A stretch of DNA of 64,000 nt from positions 62,001-126,000 of the forward strand of contig CAYNHQ010000002.1 of the NCBI GenBank assembly GCA_964397255.1. The letters run 5' to 3'. Shown here piece after piece: positions 35,536 through 44,734 of the stretch; within the stretch, counting starts at the first letter, position 1; the number at the start of each line of letters is the position of its first letter. The position numbers and the translations under genes were made by a program. The notes below the pieces were generated by a model. The model made no database searches, was not told the origin of the DNA, and worked only from the letters and a program-made list of their open reading frames with translations. The DNA is from CAYNHQ01 sp964397255. Lineage in GTDB: Bacteria; Bdellovibrionota_G; JALEGL01; DATDPG01.

Positions 35536-35912
35536 CGCGAAACCTTTTTCTCCAAGTCATTGAGCCCATCGCTACGATCGAGGCGACAGACAATACGATG
35601 ACCATGTAGTTTCAAATAGTCTTCAAATTCCCTGTCCTTCCCCTCTTCCATCAGAAAGATATTGTACTTGCCGGTCTGCTCGCTCTTGACAAGGAACGCG
35701 TGCAGACGATGGTCGGGTAAACGACCGTTGAGTGATGGCGTAGCGTAGTATCCCCAGCTCTTCCGACAAATGTCGTATTCCGTTCCAGAGGGCGTCGTAA
35801 GTGTAATTTGTTCATCGGGTGCGAGTTCAATATGGGCGCAGTCTTTGAGTGTGATCTTTTGTTCGAACCCGACCTCAAACGTTCGAGGAGGTTTGATTTC
35901 ACGAATCTTCAT
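35532..35912 (-). CDS. Small conserved-looking protein of unknown function
   Basis: From ATG 35912, preceded by a GAGGA site, it has 126 residues; the frame is open further up to 35972. It is strand-rich and soluble with no signal or membrane segment, for example KITLKDCAHIELAPDEQITL, and a central SWGYYATPSLNGRLPDHRLH. The pattern could be a small beta barrel or a cupin-like fold, but I cannot name the family. It overlaps the methyltransferase gene by 4 bases and follows the amidotransferase gene by 11 bases. A partner or accessory role to one of these is likely. Confidence 0.65.
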   Translation of the reverse strand: MKIREIKPPRTFEVGFEQKITLKDCAHIELAPDEQITLTTPSGTEYDICRKSWGYYATPSLNGRLPDHRLHAFLVKSEQTGKYNIFLMEEGKDREFEDYLKLHGHRIVCRLDRSDGLNDLEKKVSR

Positions 35913-35923
35913 CGTTTTATCCT

Positions 35924-37021
35924 CTACTCCAAAGGCTCCATGATTCTCCACTTTCCCTTCTTGCGCTCCCAAACGTCAAGATTTCGAAATCGCTCAGCGA
36001 TCTCAAAAAAACGCTTCACCGTGAGTCCCGTAAATTGAGCAAATCTTTTAATATCCTGATGAGGCGTGGGGTCTCCCATTTTTCGTACGCGCGCTAAGGC
36101 CGCCTTACGGGAAATTCGTCCGTTTCGAATTTCAATAGATAGATTATCGTAGAGACGCGTGAAGCCGAATTTATACCACTTCATGAAATGGTGAATGGAA
36201 ATGAATTCATCATCGATGTCGGCATACGAGTATAGCCCTGTTCGTGGTCGCAGATCGGCCTGGAATCCATTGGCTCTGGCAATCTTATAGGTCTTCTGAG
36301 GATCCCAATCGAGATAGTATCCAAGGAAGATCGCCCTCGTACGATGAGCCTTTAATTCTTCTTCCGTTGGCCCAACATAAGGAGCGAGATCTTCCTTGGA
36401 TAAAACTTTGGACACCCATTCTTCGGCGCTAGTTCCCTGTGTGGCTCCATACTTTCGTATCCACGAGACCGTCAGCTCCGACCCTTTGGATTCCTCCTCC
36501 CCACCGCCATATTCGAATGCAGAATTCTCTCCCCAGATGATCAATGGAATTTCTCGAGTTACGGCTATCCGGAGAGGGATATTAAATAGCGCCAAATGCA
36601 TCGGGATCATCGGCGTGCCATGCTTTTCAAAAGACAAGCGCATAAATACCTTTTCCACTTTCGGGTTCACCTGATAATCAATATGGTCCACGCCCAAGGA
36701 AATTAAATTGTTTAAATTTTTCCAACCGAGGGATGTCCGGGCGGGCGTTTTCCAGGTCACAGTCAGGGGATGAAGGCCATATTGTAGGCAGGTGACTACT
36801 TGCCAGGTGCTATCTTTCCCTCCGCTGACAGGAATCACGCAGTCATAGGCCCTCTTCTCATTTTTGGCATTTGCCACGACTGACTGAAGCCATCTTTCGC
36901 GCAAACCCCAATCAATCACTTTTTTCGTCCCGTGATTTCGGCAAGCAATACAAACCCCACCGTCATCAAACGTCAGGTGCGGTCGCGTATCTGGAAGAAT
37001 GCAATGTCGGCAGTACTTCAC
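35924..37021 (-). CDS. N-acetyl sugar amidotransferase, WbpG/PseA family
   Basis: A 365-residue ATP-pyrophosphatase. It begins KYCRHCILPDTRP with a CxxC pair, followed by a second pair in CIACRNHG. The PP-loop VIPVSGGKDSTWQ is near residue 63, and IIWGENSAFEYGG is typical of the family. These enzymes turn a sugar N-acetyl or carboxamide into an amidino group using ammonia from HisH/HisF partners. No HisH/HisF gene is adjacent here; the only pair is at 54.8-56.3 kb, or the AsnB gene next door could supply nitrogen. It starts at GTG overlapping the AsnB stop (GTGA). Confidence 0.86.
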   Translation of the reverse strand: MKYCRHCILPDTRPHLTFDDGGVCIACRNHGTKKVIDWGLRERWLQSVVANAKNEKRAYDCVIPVSGGKDSTWQVVTCLQYGLHPLTVTWKTPARTSLGWKNLNNLISLGVDHIDYQVNPKVEKVFMRLSFEKHGTPMIPMHLALFNIPLRIAVTREIPLIIWGENSAFEYGGGEEESKGSELTVSWIRKYGATQGTSAEEWVSKVLSKEDLAPYVGPTEEELKAHRTRAIFLGYYLDWDPQKTYKIARANGFQADLRPRTGLYSYADIDDEFISIHHFMKWYKFGFTRLYDNLSIEIRNGRISRKAALARVRKMGDPTPHQDIKRFAQFTGLTVKRFFEIAERFRNLDVWERKKGKWRIMEPLE

Positions 37022-38850
37022 GAAATGAATTCTTCCAGGAAAAGTTTGGTAGAAAGGAAATAAAAAAGAAATTTACTCTCACTGTTGGGTAAATCATTGC
37101 GTTCAAGCAAACTCTGAATTCGTTCACGGCGGACAAACTGATAAATTGCCGAATCGCGGAGAAGTTCGTCTCTGATCTTTGCATCATGACGATCGAGAAA
37201 ATCAAAAATCGGAGCGTTAAAACCGACTTTCCGACGGTTTCGAAGAGCTACCGACGGTGCAAGCCCACTCACAGCCTTTCGGAGAAGCGCCTTGGCATAC
37301 CCGTCCGAAATCAGCATTGGCGTGGGCACAGAATTACAAAACTCAAAGAGATCCCGATCAAGAAAGGGAGAACGGTTCTCGATGGAGTAAAACATGGCGT
37401 TTAAATCATCCTCATGAAGAATCACCGGAATGGCCTCGTGAAAAAGTTCATTTGCCATTCGATTTCTTAGGAGATCTTTGCAGTAGAATTCCTCGGTGAA
37501 CCCTTCCTTCCACGGCTGATGAAAGTATTCAGAAAATTCATCCGCATTGAGATAGACATGATCACGGAATTGGGGATCCCGGATGAATCGCTCCGGATCA
37601 CTAAGAAACGGATTCCGGACGATTGGCTGGATATGCGTAGCCCATGCTTTCTTCGAAGCCGCGAAGAGGTTCGGATCCTTATGAACCTCATATAGATAGG
37701 CGAGGTGATGATCGTAATACCCTGAAAATAGCTCGTCCGCGGCGGTACCACTGACGGATACCCGATACCCATGTTCGGAAATTGCTTTCATTAAGAGCCA
37801 TTGGGCATAGTAGGTGATCGTAAAAACCGGCGCATCGTGATATCGCACCAGTTCCCGAAGTCCCTCAAGAAATCTATCCGTTTGAACGGGAATGGCAGTA
37901 TGGCGAATCCCTAATTCCTTCACTGACGCTTGGACAATTTCATTTTCTTCGTAGCGGGGATCGCGGTTTATGATCGTGAACCCATGGACATCGTAATTAA
38001 ATACGTTCTTTGCAATTCCAATGAGTGCATTCGAATCCACTCCCCCACTCATGCAAAAGGCAAGCGGAACATCTGCACGCAGGCGAATTTCCACCGAGTG
38101 AATCAGCTTTTGTCGAATTTGGTCGATTGCTTCTTGCTCTGTCATTTGCTGGTCTTGCTGAAACGATGGAGTCCAATATCGAACTTGAACTTCCTCTCCC
38201 TTTTCCGAAAATTGCAGATATGAGGCACTGGGCAGCTCTTCGATGCCATCGAAAAACGTGTCTTTCGTTTTATATATCGACTTGTACCCGTTGATCATAA
38301 ATCGATAGATCATCTCTCGATTCACCTTCAGACGGTCGTCCAAAAGAGCCTGAATAAATTTCACCTCTGAACCAAAATAAATGCCGTCTGGCGTTCGGTA
38401 GACATAGAGGGGCTTTTCTCCAAATCGATCACGCGAAAGGAGAAACGTGCCTTTAGCGTCGTCGTACATGGCCATCGCCCACATTCCTTCGCTTCTTTTA
38501 TGCGCATCCTCGGTTCCTTGGTCGAGGGCTTGTAGGAACACTTCTGTGTCGGATGTCGTCTGAAATGTATGCCCCTTGGATTCAAGCCAGGAGCGGACTT
38601 CCCGATAGTTATACATCTCGCCGTTAAACGCCAGCCACTTCTGTGCAAAATGAAATGGCTGATTCGCCCTTTGATCGAGGTCGATAATGCTTAACCGGGA
38701 ATGGAGTAGATACATGTTTCTTCCCGCTCTATTCACCCAATGTCGAACCGCCTGGGAATCAGGACCCCTGCGGAGCATTTTTTGAATACACAGAGTGAGC
38801 TTCTTTTGCTCCAGCGTTTTTGTTCCAAAATATCCGGCAATCCCACACAT
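37018..38850 (-). CDS. asnB: Asparagine synthase (glutamine-hydrolysing) paralog, sugar-locus type
   Basis: A 610-residue two-domain enzyme. MCGIAGYFG keeps Cys2, RRGPDSQ and LAFNGEMYNYREV complete the glutaminase site. The PP-loop is CMSGGVDSNAL near residue 263, and SVSGTAADELFSGYYDHH replaces the SGDGADE of classic AsnB. Its immediate partner is the WbpG-type amidotransferase gene with a 4-base overlap, and it follows NeuB by 15 bases. It is thus probably devoted to amidating the nonulosonic acid or feeding ammonia to its neighbour. Confidence 0.87.
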   Translation of the reverse strand: MCGIAGYFGTKTLEQKKLTLCIQKMLRRGPDSQAVRHWVNRAGRNMYLLHSRLSIIDLDQRANQPFHFAQKWLAFNGEMYNYREVRSWLESKGHTFQTTSDTEVFLQALDQGTEDAHKRSEGMWAMAMYDDAKGTFLLSRDRFGEKPLYVYRTPDGIYFGSEVKFIQALLDDRLKVNREMIYRFMINGYKSIYKTKDTFFDGIEELPSASYLQFSEKGEEVQVRYWTPSFQQDQQMTEQEAIDQIRQKLIHSVEIRLRADVPLAFCMSGGVDSNALIGIAKNVFNYDVHGFTIINRDPRYEENEIVQASVKELGIRHTAIPVQTDRFLEGLRELVRYHDAPVFTITYYAQWLLMKAISEHGYRVSVSGTAADELFSGYYDHHLAYLYEVHKDPNLFAASKKAWATHIQPIVRNPFLSDPERFIRDPQFRDHVYLNADEFSEYFHQPWKEGFTEEFYCKDLLRNRMANELFHEAIPVILHEDDLNAMFYSIENRSPFLDRDLFEFCNSVPTPMLISDGYAKALLRKAVSGLAPSVALRNRRKVGFNAPIFDFLDRHDAKIRDELLRDSAIYQFVRRERIQSLLERNDLPNSESKFLFYFLSTKLFLEEFIS

Positions 38851-38865
38851 AGCGCTTAAGGTTCC

Positions 38866-39882
38866 CTATTCCAAATCAGAATTCACAATGAGGCCCCCCT
38901 TGGCTCGGGGGACTCGAAGAGTTTTTCCTAGAATTTCAGATTCGTGACCGGCACGAACGCCTTCGGTCATCCTTAGCCAAGTAATGTCTTCGATCCTAAC
39001 CGTATGTCCTTTCGGCAAGTCTCTTGCGGCCACAATGGATCTTCGAAGTGAGGGAATGAGGGGTTCTTCGCAGGGCTCGACTCCGATCGCACCATTTCCT
39101 TGGAGTCTCACCCCATCACGCACCATTCCCACTAATTCTCGAAACTCCTTTGGATCCGCCGAAATCTGATGATCACGAAACGAAGATTGATTCTTGTCCA
39201 ACGTAAAATGCTTCTCGATGAGGCAGGCGCCCGAACCTACAGCCAGAAATGCTGCTCGATTTCCAATCGTATGGTCGGAGTAGCCAACATAACCTCCGAA
39301 CTCCTGTTTCAACTTTGCAATCGCCGAGACATTGGCATTCTCGATGGCCACGGGATAGTTCGTCACGCAATGAAGCAAGAGCAAGAATGGAGAAGAATCT
39401 TCTCGCCAGCATTTCTCAATCCGTTCTTTAGCTATTCGAATCTCCTCCGTCGATGCTAGCCCTGTAGAAAGGAGAATCGGCTTTCGGAACAAGGCCAGTT
39501 TTTCCAGCAGTGGATAGAATGTATTGTCACTCGATGCCACTTTGAAAACTGGGCATATTCGATTTAAAAACGCAGCAGAACCTAGATCGAGAGGCGTCGA
39601 AAAAAAATGAACATGATATTTCTTCGCTACTCCACTTAGTCGTTCAAAGTCTTCCTCGGATAATTGAAACCGCCGCAAACGCTCGTATCGCTCGGTGTCC
39701 TTGGGATGAATAAAATGCTCCACCCGATAGGTTTGAAATTTCACAGCATCCGCACCTGCCTCGGCCGCCTGGCCGATCATTTCTTCCGCGCGAGAAAAGC
39801 TTCCCTCATGGTTGTTGCCGATCTCCGCTACTATGGCTACTTCTCGATCCAGATTTCGGCCAAAGATCGTGCGTCCGCTCAT
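38866..39882 (-). CDS. Nonulosonic acid synthase (NeuB/SpsE/LegI family)
   Basis: A 338-residue enzyme from ATG 39882, which overlaps the GNAT stop (ATGA). VAIVAEIGNNHEGSF at the start, AGADAVKFQTYR near residue 46, ILLSTGLASTEE and GYSDHTIGNRAAFLAVG are the NeuB TIM-barrel motifs for PEP and metal binding. The C-terminal 60 residues are the SAF (antifreeze-like) domain (RSIVAARDLPKGHTVR). It condenses PEP with a hexose or diacetamido-hexose to a nine-carbon acid. Which sugar is made cannot be read off, but the SpsC-F-like neighbours suggest a pseudaminic- or legionaminic-like product. Confidence 0.88.
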   Translation of the reverse strand: MSGRTIFGRNLDREVAIVAEIGNNHEGSFSRAEEMIGQAAEAGADAVKFQTYRVEHFIHPKDTERYERLRRFQLSEEDFERLSGVAKKYHVHFFSTPLDLGSAAFLNRICPVFKVASSDNTFYPLLEKLALFRKPILLSTGLASTEEIRIAKERIEKCWREDSSPFLLLLHCVTNYPVAIENANVSAIAKLKQEFGGYVGYSDHTIGNRAAFLAVGSGACLIEKHFTLDKNQSSFRDHQISADPKEFRELVGMVRDGVRLQGNGAIGVEPCEEPLIPSLRRSIVAARDLPKGHTVRIEDITWLRMTEGVRAGHESEILGKTLRVPRAKGGLIVNSDLE

Positions 39883-40613
39883 GTGAGCCACCCATGAAAA
39901 TGAAGAACATGGCTCGATGTTTTGACTCGAAATCCAGATTTTTCATAAAATCGAATCGATGGAACATTCGCCAATTGTGTTCCGACACATATCGTTTTGC
40001 AGTCTTCGTAGACCGCTTCGGCACCCTGAATGAGAGACGTTCCGATGCCTCTTTGCCCTAACTGTGGGGAAACGGCGATGAGATCAATCGTCAGCACTTG
40101 ATTCTTTATGAGAAGCTGAACAAAACCCTCCGGACGATTTCCCTGAAGTGCTACCAGCATGGCTTCTCCGCGCTTTCCTCGAAAATAATTGCGAACCCAG
40201 TCTTCCTTGATTCGATTAGCAATGTCTATTGAAAGATGGGGGTCCAGGTGAAATCTAGAAAAAGTGAAGGCGCTCCGCGCGATTTCAGCAACGCGTGATT
40301 CATCGGCTGGCTGTGCGGCTCGAGTAAGACACTTTCCTGAAAGCGTCGAGGCCGAACGAATTGGTTTTTCAAATTTAACGAGGGTATCGATGAGCCGAAA
40401 CCCAAGACCTTCTGCGATGTGAAGGGCCTCGATGTTCGACACCGGAATCTTCCAATAAGCAAAAGCTTTTTCGTGCCTTACGTTTTCCATGAAGCGAAGA
40501 CGATCGGAAGAGACAAGTTCGAGAAATGGGCCGCCTTCTATTCGATAGGCTCGTCGTCCGAGATGCGGTTCAAGCCAGGGGTCCCTATCGGCAGGCGAAT
40601 TAGATCCGGCCAT
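39879..40613 (-). CDS. GNAT family N-acetyltransferase (SpsD/WecD-like)
   Basis: From ATG 40613 it has 244 residues; a longer frame to 40724 overlaps the upstream epimerase far more. The first 110 residues are an N-terminal half related to WecD-type enzymes. The second half is a GNAT fold with LIAVSPQLGQRGIGTSLIQGA near residue 184, the acetyl-CoA pyrophosphate loop, and FYEKSGFRVK at the end. It probably acetylates the amino sugar made by the DegT aminotransferase two genes upstream. Overlap with the epimerase is 14 bases. Confidence 0.8.
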   Translation of the reverse strand: MAGSNSPADRDPWLEPHLGRRAYRIEGGPFLELVSSDRLRFMENVRHEKAFAYWKIPVSNIEALHIAEGLGFRLIDTLVKFEKPIRSASTLSGKCLTRAAQPADESRVAEIARSAFTFSRFHLDPHLSIDIANRIKEDWVRNYFRGKRGEAMLVALQGNRPEGFVQLLIKNQVLTIDLIAVSPQLGQRGIGTSLIQGAEAVYEDCKTICVGTQLANVPSIRFYEKSGFRVKTSSHVLHFHGWLT

Positions 40614-41658
40614 ACTGGGGACTTGGCACATAGTTTCCTTTGGACACTTCATCCCATATGGCTTTGTACCATTGGACATACGAACGGTATCCCTTTTCAA
40701 CCGGATAGGAAGGGCGATATCCAATCAGCTCCTCAGCCTTCTTTACCGAGAGAGTTCCTCGAACCGGCGTAAGCCGATCTTTTGGAAGATAATTGATACG
40801 AACATCCGGAACGTTCTTCGAAACTATTTGCACGAGTTCTGATAGAGGTCTCCCCTCTCCATACGTTAGATTAAAAATCTCTCCCTTCGCTTTTTCGTTT
40901 TCAATGACGCAGATGATTCCATGCGTAAGATCTCGAATGTACGTAAAATCGAGGCGGTCAGAACCATTTCCACTTATCTTGATCTCTTCCCCCATTAAAC
41001 TATTTTCCACAAAAATTTGTGACACTCGCCGGCTCACGCAGCGTTCACCATAAAGAGCTGAGGGACGAACAATCGTATAGGGGAGATTGAAGACCTGATT
41101 GTATGCAATGATGATTTTCTCCGCCGCAAACTTAAGCGCGCCATAGATTCCGATCGGCTCACAAGGGGTTGTTTCAGTAACCATGCCTTCCCGAAAATTT
41201 CCGTACACCATACTGGAAGAGAAAAAGATGAAGTGTTCAACATCGCCACCCCGGCTAAAGTCTAGAGCGTTTTCTAATGTACGCAGACTATGGTCGAACG
41301 TACCGAAAGGATCTTTATTCGATTGATCCGCGTGAGCCACCGCGGCCAAGTGAATGATCACCTGCGGACGAATCTTTCCAAGAACATGCGTGAGCATATG
41401 ATAATCGCGCGCATCCTGAACATGCATTGTGATTCCAGCCTCACGAAGAAGCCTCAAGCGCTCATTGAGAAAGTATGTGTAAAGATGATTGTTGGGGGCA
41501 TTTTTGTTCTTAGAAGCGAACGTCAGAATATTATTCACTTGGAGGCCATCCACAATCTCGACCTTTGCTCCTGCTGCCGCGAGGTCAAGCGCTAGATGAT
41601 GTCCAATGAATCCAGCTCCCCCGATAAGAGCAATTCGTCTCCCTTTTATACTCGGCAC
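40600..41658 (-). CDS. NAD-dependent sugar-nucleotide epimerase/dehydratase
   Basis: A 352-residue extended SDR starting at GTG 41658, 13 bases inside the aminotransferase gene. LIGGAGFIGHHLALDL near residue 10 binds NAD, FFSSSMVYG and YGALKFAAEK near residue 175 hold the catalytic Ser and YxxxK. DFTYIRDLTHG and the C-terminal RPSYPVEKGYRSYVQW are usual in sugar 4,6-dehydratases and 4-epimerases. By operon order it most likely forms or epimerises the keto sugar used by the aminotransferase; the exact reaction is not decided by sequence. Confidence 0.82.
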   Translation of the reverse strand: MPSIKGRRIALIGGAGFIGHHLALDLAAAGAKVEIVDGLQVNNILTFASKNKNAPNNHLYTYFLNERLRLLREAGITMHVQDARDYHMLTHVLGKIRPQVIIHLAAVAHADQSNKDPFGTFDHSLRTLENALDFSRGGDVEHFIFFSSSMVYGNFREGMVTETTPCEPIGIYGALKFAAEKIIIAYNQVFNLPYTIVRPSALYGERCVSRRVSQIFVENSLMGEEIKISGNGSDRLDFTYIRDLTHGIICVIENEKAKGEIFNLTYGEGRPLSELVQIVSKNVPDVRINYLPKDRLTPVRGTLSVKKAEELIGYRPSYPVEKGYRSYVQWYKAIWDEVSKGNYVPSPQYGRI

Positions 41659-42800
41659 AATGCCTCCTTCATCGTCTGAGCAATATAATTCATATCTTCT
41701 CCATTGAGGTGGGGTCCGACGGGCAAAGCAATAGAGGTATCACTAATCTTTTCGGCGTTTGGAAATTCTTTCCCACGATATCCATATTTGTTCTGATAAT
41801 AGGCCAACCTCGGCACTGGATGGGGGTAGTAAATACTGGTCCCCACGCCATGCGAATTCAAATACGAGACAATATCAAATCGTTTGGCGGCATAGGGACC
41901 ATTGAGAAGCACTGAAAAGCAATAGTGACTAGATTTATAATCGGACCCTTCATCCTCAAAGAACGAGAGCTCCTTACATCCGCCAAGTCCTTTTCGAAGA
42001 GACCGAGCATTTTCGCGACGGATGGACAGGAAGGAGTCCAAGCGTTTCAACTGCTCGATCCCTATAGCCGCCGAGATTTCGTTTAGACGATAATTCATGC
42101 CAAGAAGGTTCACGTCATAAATCCCCGGGATCTTTCTTTCTGAGACTGTTCGATCCAAACCAAAGGCTTTCTGATGTTTTATTTTGTCGATGAGCTCCGA
42201 ATGTTTACTAATTAACATTCCCCCTTCGGCGGTCGTAATGTGCTTCACCGGATAAAAAGAAAAACACCCTACCGAACCGTGAAGACCGGCGTGGATCCCT
42301 TTGTAATAGCTTCCGAGCGCCAGAGCACAGTCCTCAACCACCAACAAGTCTCTCTTCCTGGCAATTCTGTTGACGCCGTCCATATCGACCGGCATGCCAA
42401 GAAAATGAACCAAAGATATCGCCCGAGTTCTGGGGGTGATCCTCTCTTCGATCTGTTCTACGTGGATATTGCCGGTCTTGATTTCGGCATCCACAAAAAT
42501 GGGCTTCGCTCCAACTAGCTCCACGGCATGGGCCGTGGCCACATGCGTTTGCGCCGGCACAATCACCTCGTCACCAGGTCCAATTCCAGCTGAAAAATAA
42601 GTCAGGTGCAGTGCGGCTGTCGCGGATGATACTGAAACCGCATGAGGCGAATCGGTCCAATTAGCGAATGCGCCTTCAAATTCTGTAGCTTTCGGACCAT
42701 GAACGTAAACGGTTCCTTCCAATACGTCGGCCACCGCCCTCTTTTCCTCTTTTCCAACCAGAGGTTTTCCAAATGGGATTTGGCGCACGGTGCCCGGCAT
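41646..42800 (-). CDS. DegT/DnrJ/EryC1/StrS family PLP-dependent aminotransferase
   Basis: A 384-residue sugar aminotransferase. PFGKPLVGKEEKRAVADVL at the start, SVSSATAALHLTYFSAGIGPGD-type region near residue 58, VEDCALALGSYYKG near residue 155, and FSFYPVKHITTAEGGML near residue 182 with the Schiff-base lysine. It should transaminate a 3- or 4-keto nucleotide sugar, the SpsC/LegC/PseC role. It shares one base with the MocA stop (TAATG), indicating coupling. Confidence 0.88.
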   Translation of the reverse strand: MPGTVRQIPFGKPLVGKEEKRAVADVLEGTVYVHGPKATEFEGAFANWTDSPHAVSVSSATAALHLTYFSAGIGPGDEVIVPAQTHVATAHAVELVGAKPIFVDAEIKTGNIHVEQIEERITPRTRAISLVHFLGMPVDMDGVNRIARKRDLLVVEDCALALGSYYKGIHAGLHGSVGCFSFYPVKHITTAEGGMLISKHSELIDKIKHQKAFGLDRTVSERKIPGIYDVNLLGMNYRLNEISAAIGIEQLKRLDSFLSIRRENARSLRKGLGGCKELSFFEDEGSDYKSSHYCFSVLLNGPYAAKRFDIVSYLNSHGVGTSIYYPHPVPRLAYYQNKYGYRGKEFPNAEKISDTSIALPVGPHLNGEDMNYIAQTMKEALCRV

Positions 42801-43822
42801 TATCTTCGACTTTCCGAAAAAGATCGAACTCGCTCGGACTTTCCGGACTTTACAGATCGATCGATGGCAAAGGCTACAGCCAGTGCCTCAAATATTTCGT
42901 CAATCGTGACCGCAGGGCTTCCGTTTCCTACGATAGCGTCGATAAATTGATAAATGAGGTCCCCTTTCTTTGCACCGGGATAACTCTCCGTCATCTGCTC
43001 TGGCGTTACTCCAGGGTCTCGACTCCGATAGATCCATCCGCCCGTAGGCTCATTTACGAACGTCGCCTCCGTTCCGTAGAGCGAAATGCGATGAAAGTGT
43101 GGATATACTGATCCAAAATTGACCGCGATTTTACCGATGGAGCCATCCACAAACGTCAGAAGAGAAGCCACCATGTCGTTAAATGGTATCCCTGTCCCTT
43201 CCGTGGAAATTTGATTCCCCACGGCGAACACCGAAGTCACCTTCTTACGACAAAGCCAGAGAAGGAGATCGATCATATGAATCCCACCCCCTAATGTCAC
43301 AGAATAATCATTTATTTTTCCTCTCCAGCCCTTTGTGATCTTCTCCAGCCGCCCATAATTGTAATCGCCTTCCATCAAATAAATTTTTCCGAAGGCTTGG
43401 TTGTCAATCATCTTTCGAATTCGCTCGAGTCGAGGATAGGATCGAAGGATCAAATTAGATGAAAGAATAATGTTCGGATGATTCGCTATTTCCTGTAAAA
43501 TATGTTCGGCATCCTTCTCATTCAAGCAGAGGGGTTTTTCCACAAACAGGTGTTTCCCCTTTCGGATCGCTCGAACAATCTGTTCATAATGGTCAGAATC
43601 ATATGAAGCGACCGACAGAACATCGATCTCTGGATCATCAATCAATTCCTCTGCCGTTTCTGCGAAACGAAGATTTGGATAACGCCGCGAGATTTCCGCT
43701 CGCTTTTGAGGATCGGCATCACATAGCTTAGCGACCTCGCACATAGGATGGGCTTCATACCCGGCGATATGCGTCTCTCCCACACCCAGGCCAATGATTC
43801 CTGCCCGCAATTTTCGTGTCAT
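42800..43822 (-). CDS. Gfo/Idh/MocA family sugar oxidoreductase
   Basis: A 340-residue dehydrogenase from ATG 43822, which overlaps the SpsF stop (ATGA). LRAGIIGLGVGETHIAGYEAH is the NAD(P)-binding N-terminus, HLFVEKPLCLNEKDA near residue 98 contains the EKP motif with the catalytic lysine, and GGGIHMIDLLLWL near residue 175 the substrate histidine-aspartate region. It would oxidise a nucleotide sugar hydroxyl, for example at C3, before transamination by DegT, as in 3-amino-sugar routes. In this operon it takes the place usually held by other dehydrogenases. Confidence 0.86.
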   Translation of the reverse strand: MTRKLRAGIIGLGVGETHIAGYEAHPMCEVAKLCDADPQKRAEISRRYPNLRFAETAEELIDDPEIDVLSVASYDSDHYEQIVRAIRKGKHLFVEKPLCLNEKDAEHILQEIANHPNIILSSNLILRSYPRLERIRKMIDNQAFGKIYLMEGDYNYGRLEKITKGWRGKINDYSVTLGGGIHMIDLLLWLCRKKVTSVFAVGNQISTEGTGIPFNDMVASLLTFVDGSIGKIAVNFGSVYPHFHRISLYGTEATFVNEPTGGWIYRSRDPGVTPEQMTESYPGAKKGDLIYQFIDAIVGNGSPAVTIDEIFEALAVAFAIDRSVKSGKSERVRSFSESRR

Positions 43823-44520
43823 TTGTTTCTCATTTGATCCCACTTTTTTCGGTGGAGGGCGAGCTCTCGCCAAGTAACTCGAGCTACTTCATCGGAATGT
43901 TCTTTGAGCCAAAACTCGAACCACTCCCAATCGGTAGGTGTATCAACCGCCAACTGAATATTTTCCATTCCTTTTTCATTCGATTGGAAATTCTCCAGCA
44001 GATAATTTGAAGCATGTCGATAAAAATAGGGGGTAACGTGCTCTTGATCGCTTGGATCGATGAGTTTCGGAAGCGCATCTAGAAAAATTGAACTCCGGAT
44101 CACTTCCACGCTCTGTCCCTTAGGAAAGGTTCGAGCCTGTACATTGGTCACGATATCCCGTTCTCCATTTGTGAAACGCTTAATGGCCTCGTTAACGAGA
44201 CGCCAATCCAAGAGAGGACTATCCCCCGAAACTCGAACAAATGCATCCGTTGGAAATTCGCGAAGCATCTCTCCAAATCGTTGTGCGACATTTAAGAGTG
44301 GCCCTCGAAAACAGGAAATCGATCTTCCCTGGCAGTAATCGACAATCGATTGGTCTGTCAGATCCGATGACGTGGAAACCACGCGCTCCAGCCCTCCCGA
44401 TGCCTTTTCAAGTCTCGCAAACAAAAAATCAAGGAGAGGACGCCCTTGGGCACGTCGAAGAACCTTGCCTGGAAGACGCGACGAAGTCATCCGCGCCTGT
44501 ATGAAAATACGAATATTCAG
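43819..44520 (-). CDS. SpsF-type acylneuraminate/sugar cytidylyltransferase with likely CTG start
   Basis: The first ATG (44490) gives MTSSRLPGKVL and would cut off the first beta strand. The frame continues upstream as NIRIFIQAR, exactly the strand that family members have before MTSSRLPGK. The in-frame stop TAA is at 44526-44524, leaving CTG at 44520 (or ATT codons) as possible starts. With CTG the protein has 233 residues. RVSGDSPLLDWRLV near residue 100 is the metal/CTP-binding segment. It would activate the nonulosonic acid as a CMP-sugar. It is the first real gene of the long minus-strand operon, and its CTG overlaps the stop of a leader ORF. Confidence 0.8.
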   Translation of the reverse strand: MNIRIFIQARMTSSRLPGKVLRRAQGRPLLDFLFARLEKASGGLERVVSTSSDLTDQSIVDYCQGRSISCFRGPLLNVAQRFGEMLREFPTDAFVRVSGDSPLLDWRLVNEAIKRFTNGERDIVTNVQARTFPKGQSVEVIRSSIFLDALPKLIDPSDQEHVTPYFYRHASNYLLENFQSNEKGMENIQLAVDTPTDWEWFEFWLKEHSDEVARVTWRELALHRKKWDQMRNK

Positions 44521-44591
44521 AAATTATGTCGCCGATTTTGCTTGAGACTTATCTGAAAAAACGAAGGTTCATTGATGGCAAGAACTTTCAC
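44517..44591 (-). other. Leader ORF: remnant of the radical SAM 5' end, 24 codons
   Basis: GTG at 44591, behind GGAG with 5-base spacing, opens a 24-residue frame beginning VKVLAINEP. This matches the VKVLVINEPF start of the radical SAM gene at 58.2-59.7 kb. After the match the sequence diverges and ends at TGA 44519-44517, overlapping the presumed CTG start of the cytidylyltransferase gene. An in-frame TAG directly precedes the GTG. It may only be a scar, or it may couple translation to the next gene. Confidence 0.5.
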
Positions 44592-44661
44592 CTAATCTCC
44601 AATGTTTAAAAATGATCCCCTGACTTGGCTCTCTACGCTACAGATTTTTACGGGAATCGTT

Positions 44662-44670
44662 ATTTTAGCA
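44662..44670 (-). promoter_or_regulatory. Extended -10 promoter for the minus-strand nonulosonic-acid operon
   Basis: TGCTAAAAT on the minus strand gives a TGn extended -10 with TAAAAT. The right repeat has TGATAAAAT at the same place (59784-59792). No clear -35. The distance to the leader GTG is about 70 bases. Confidence 0.5.
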
Positions 44671-44734
44671 GAGCTTTGATGTCACAGGTTCTATGCTTCT
44701 TCGGCTGTCCGCTCCATAGGGCAGCGCCTACTAC

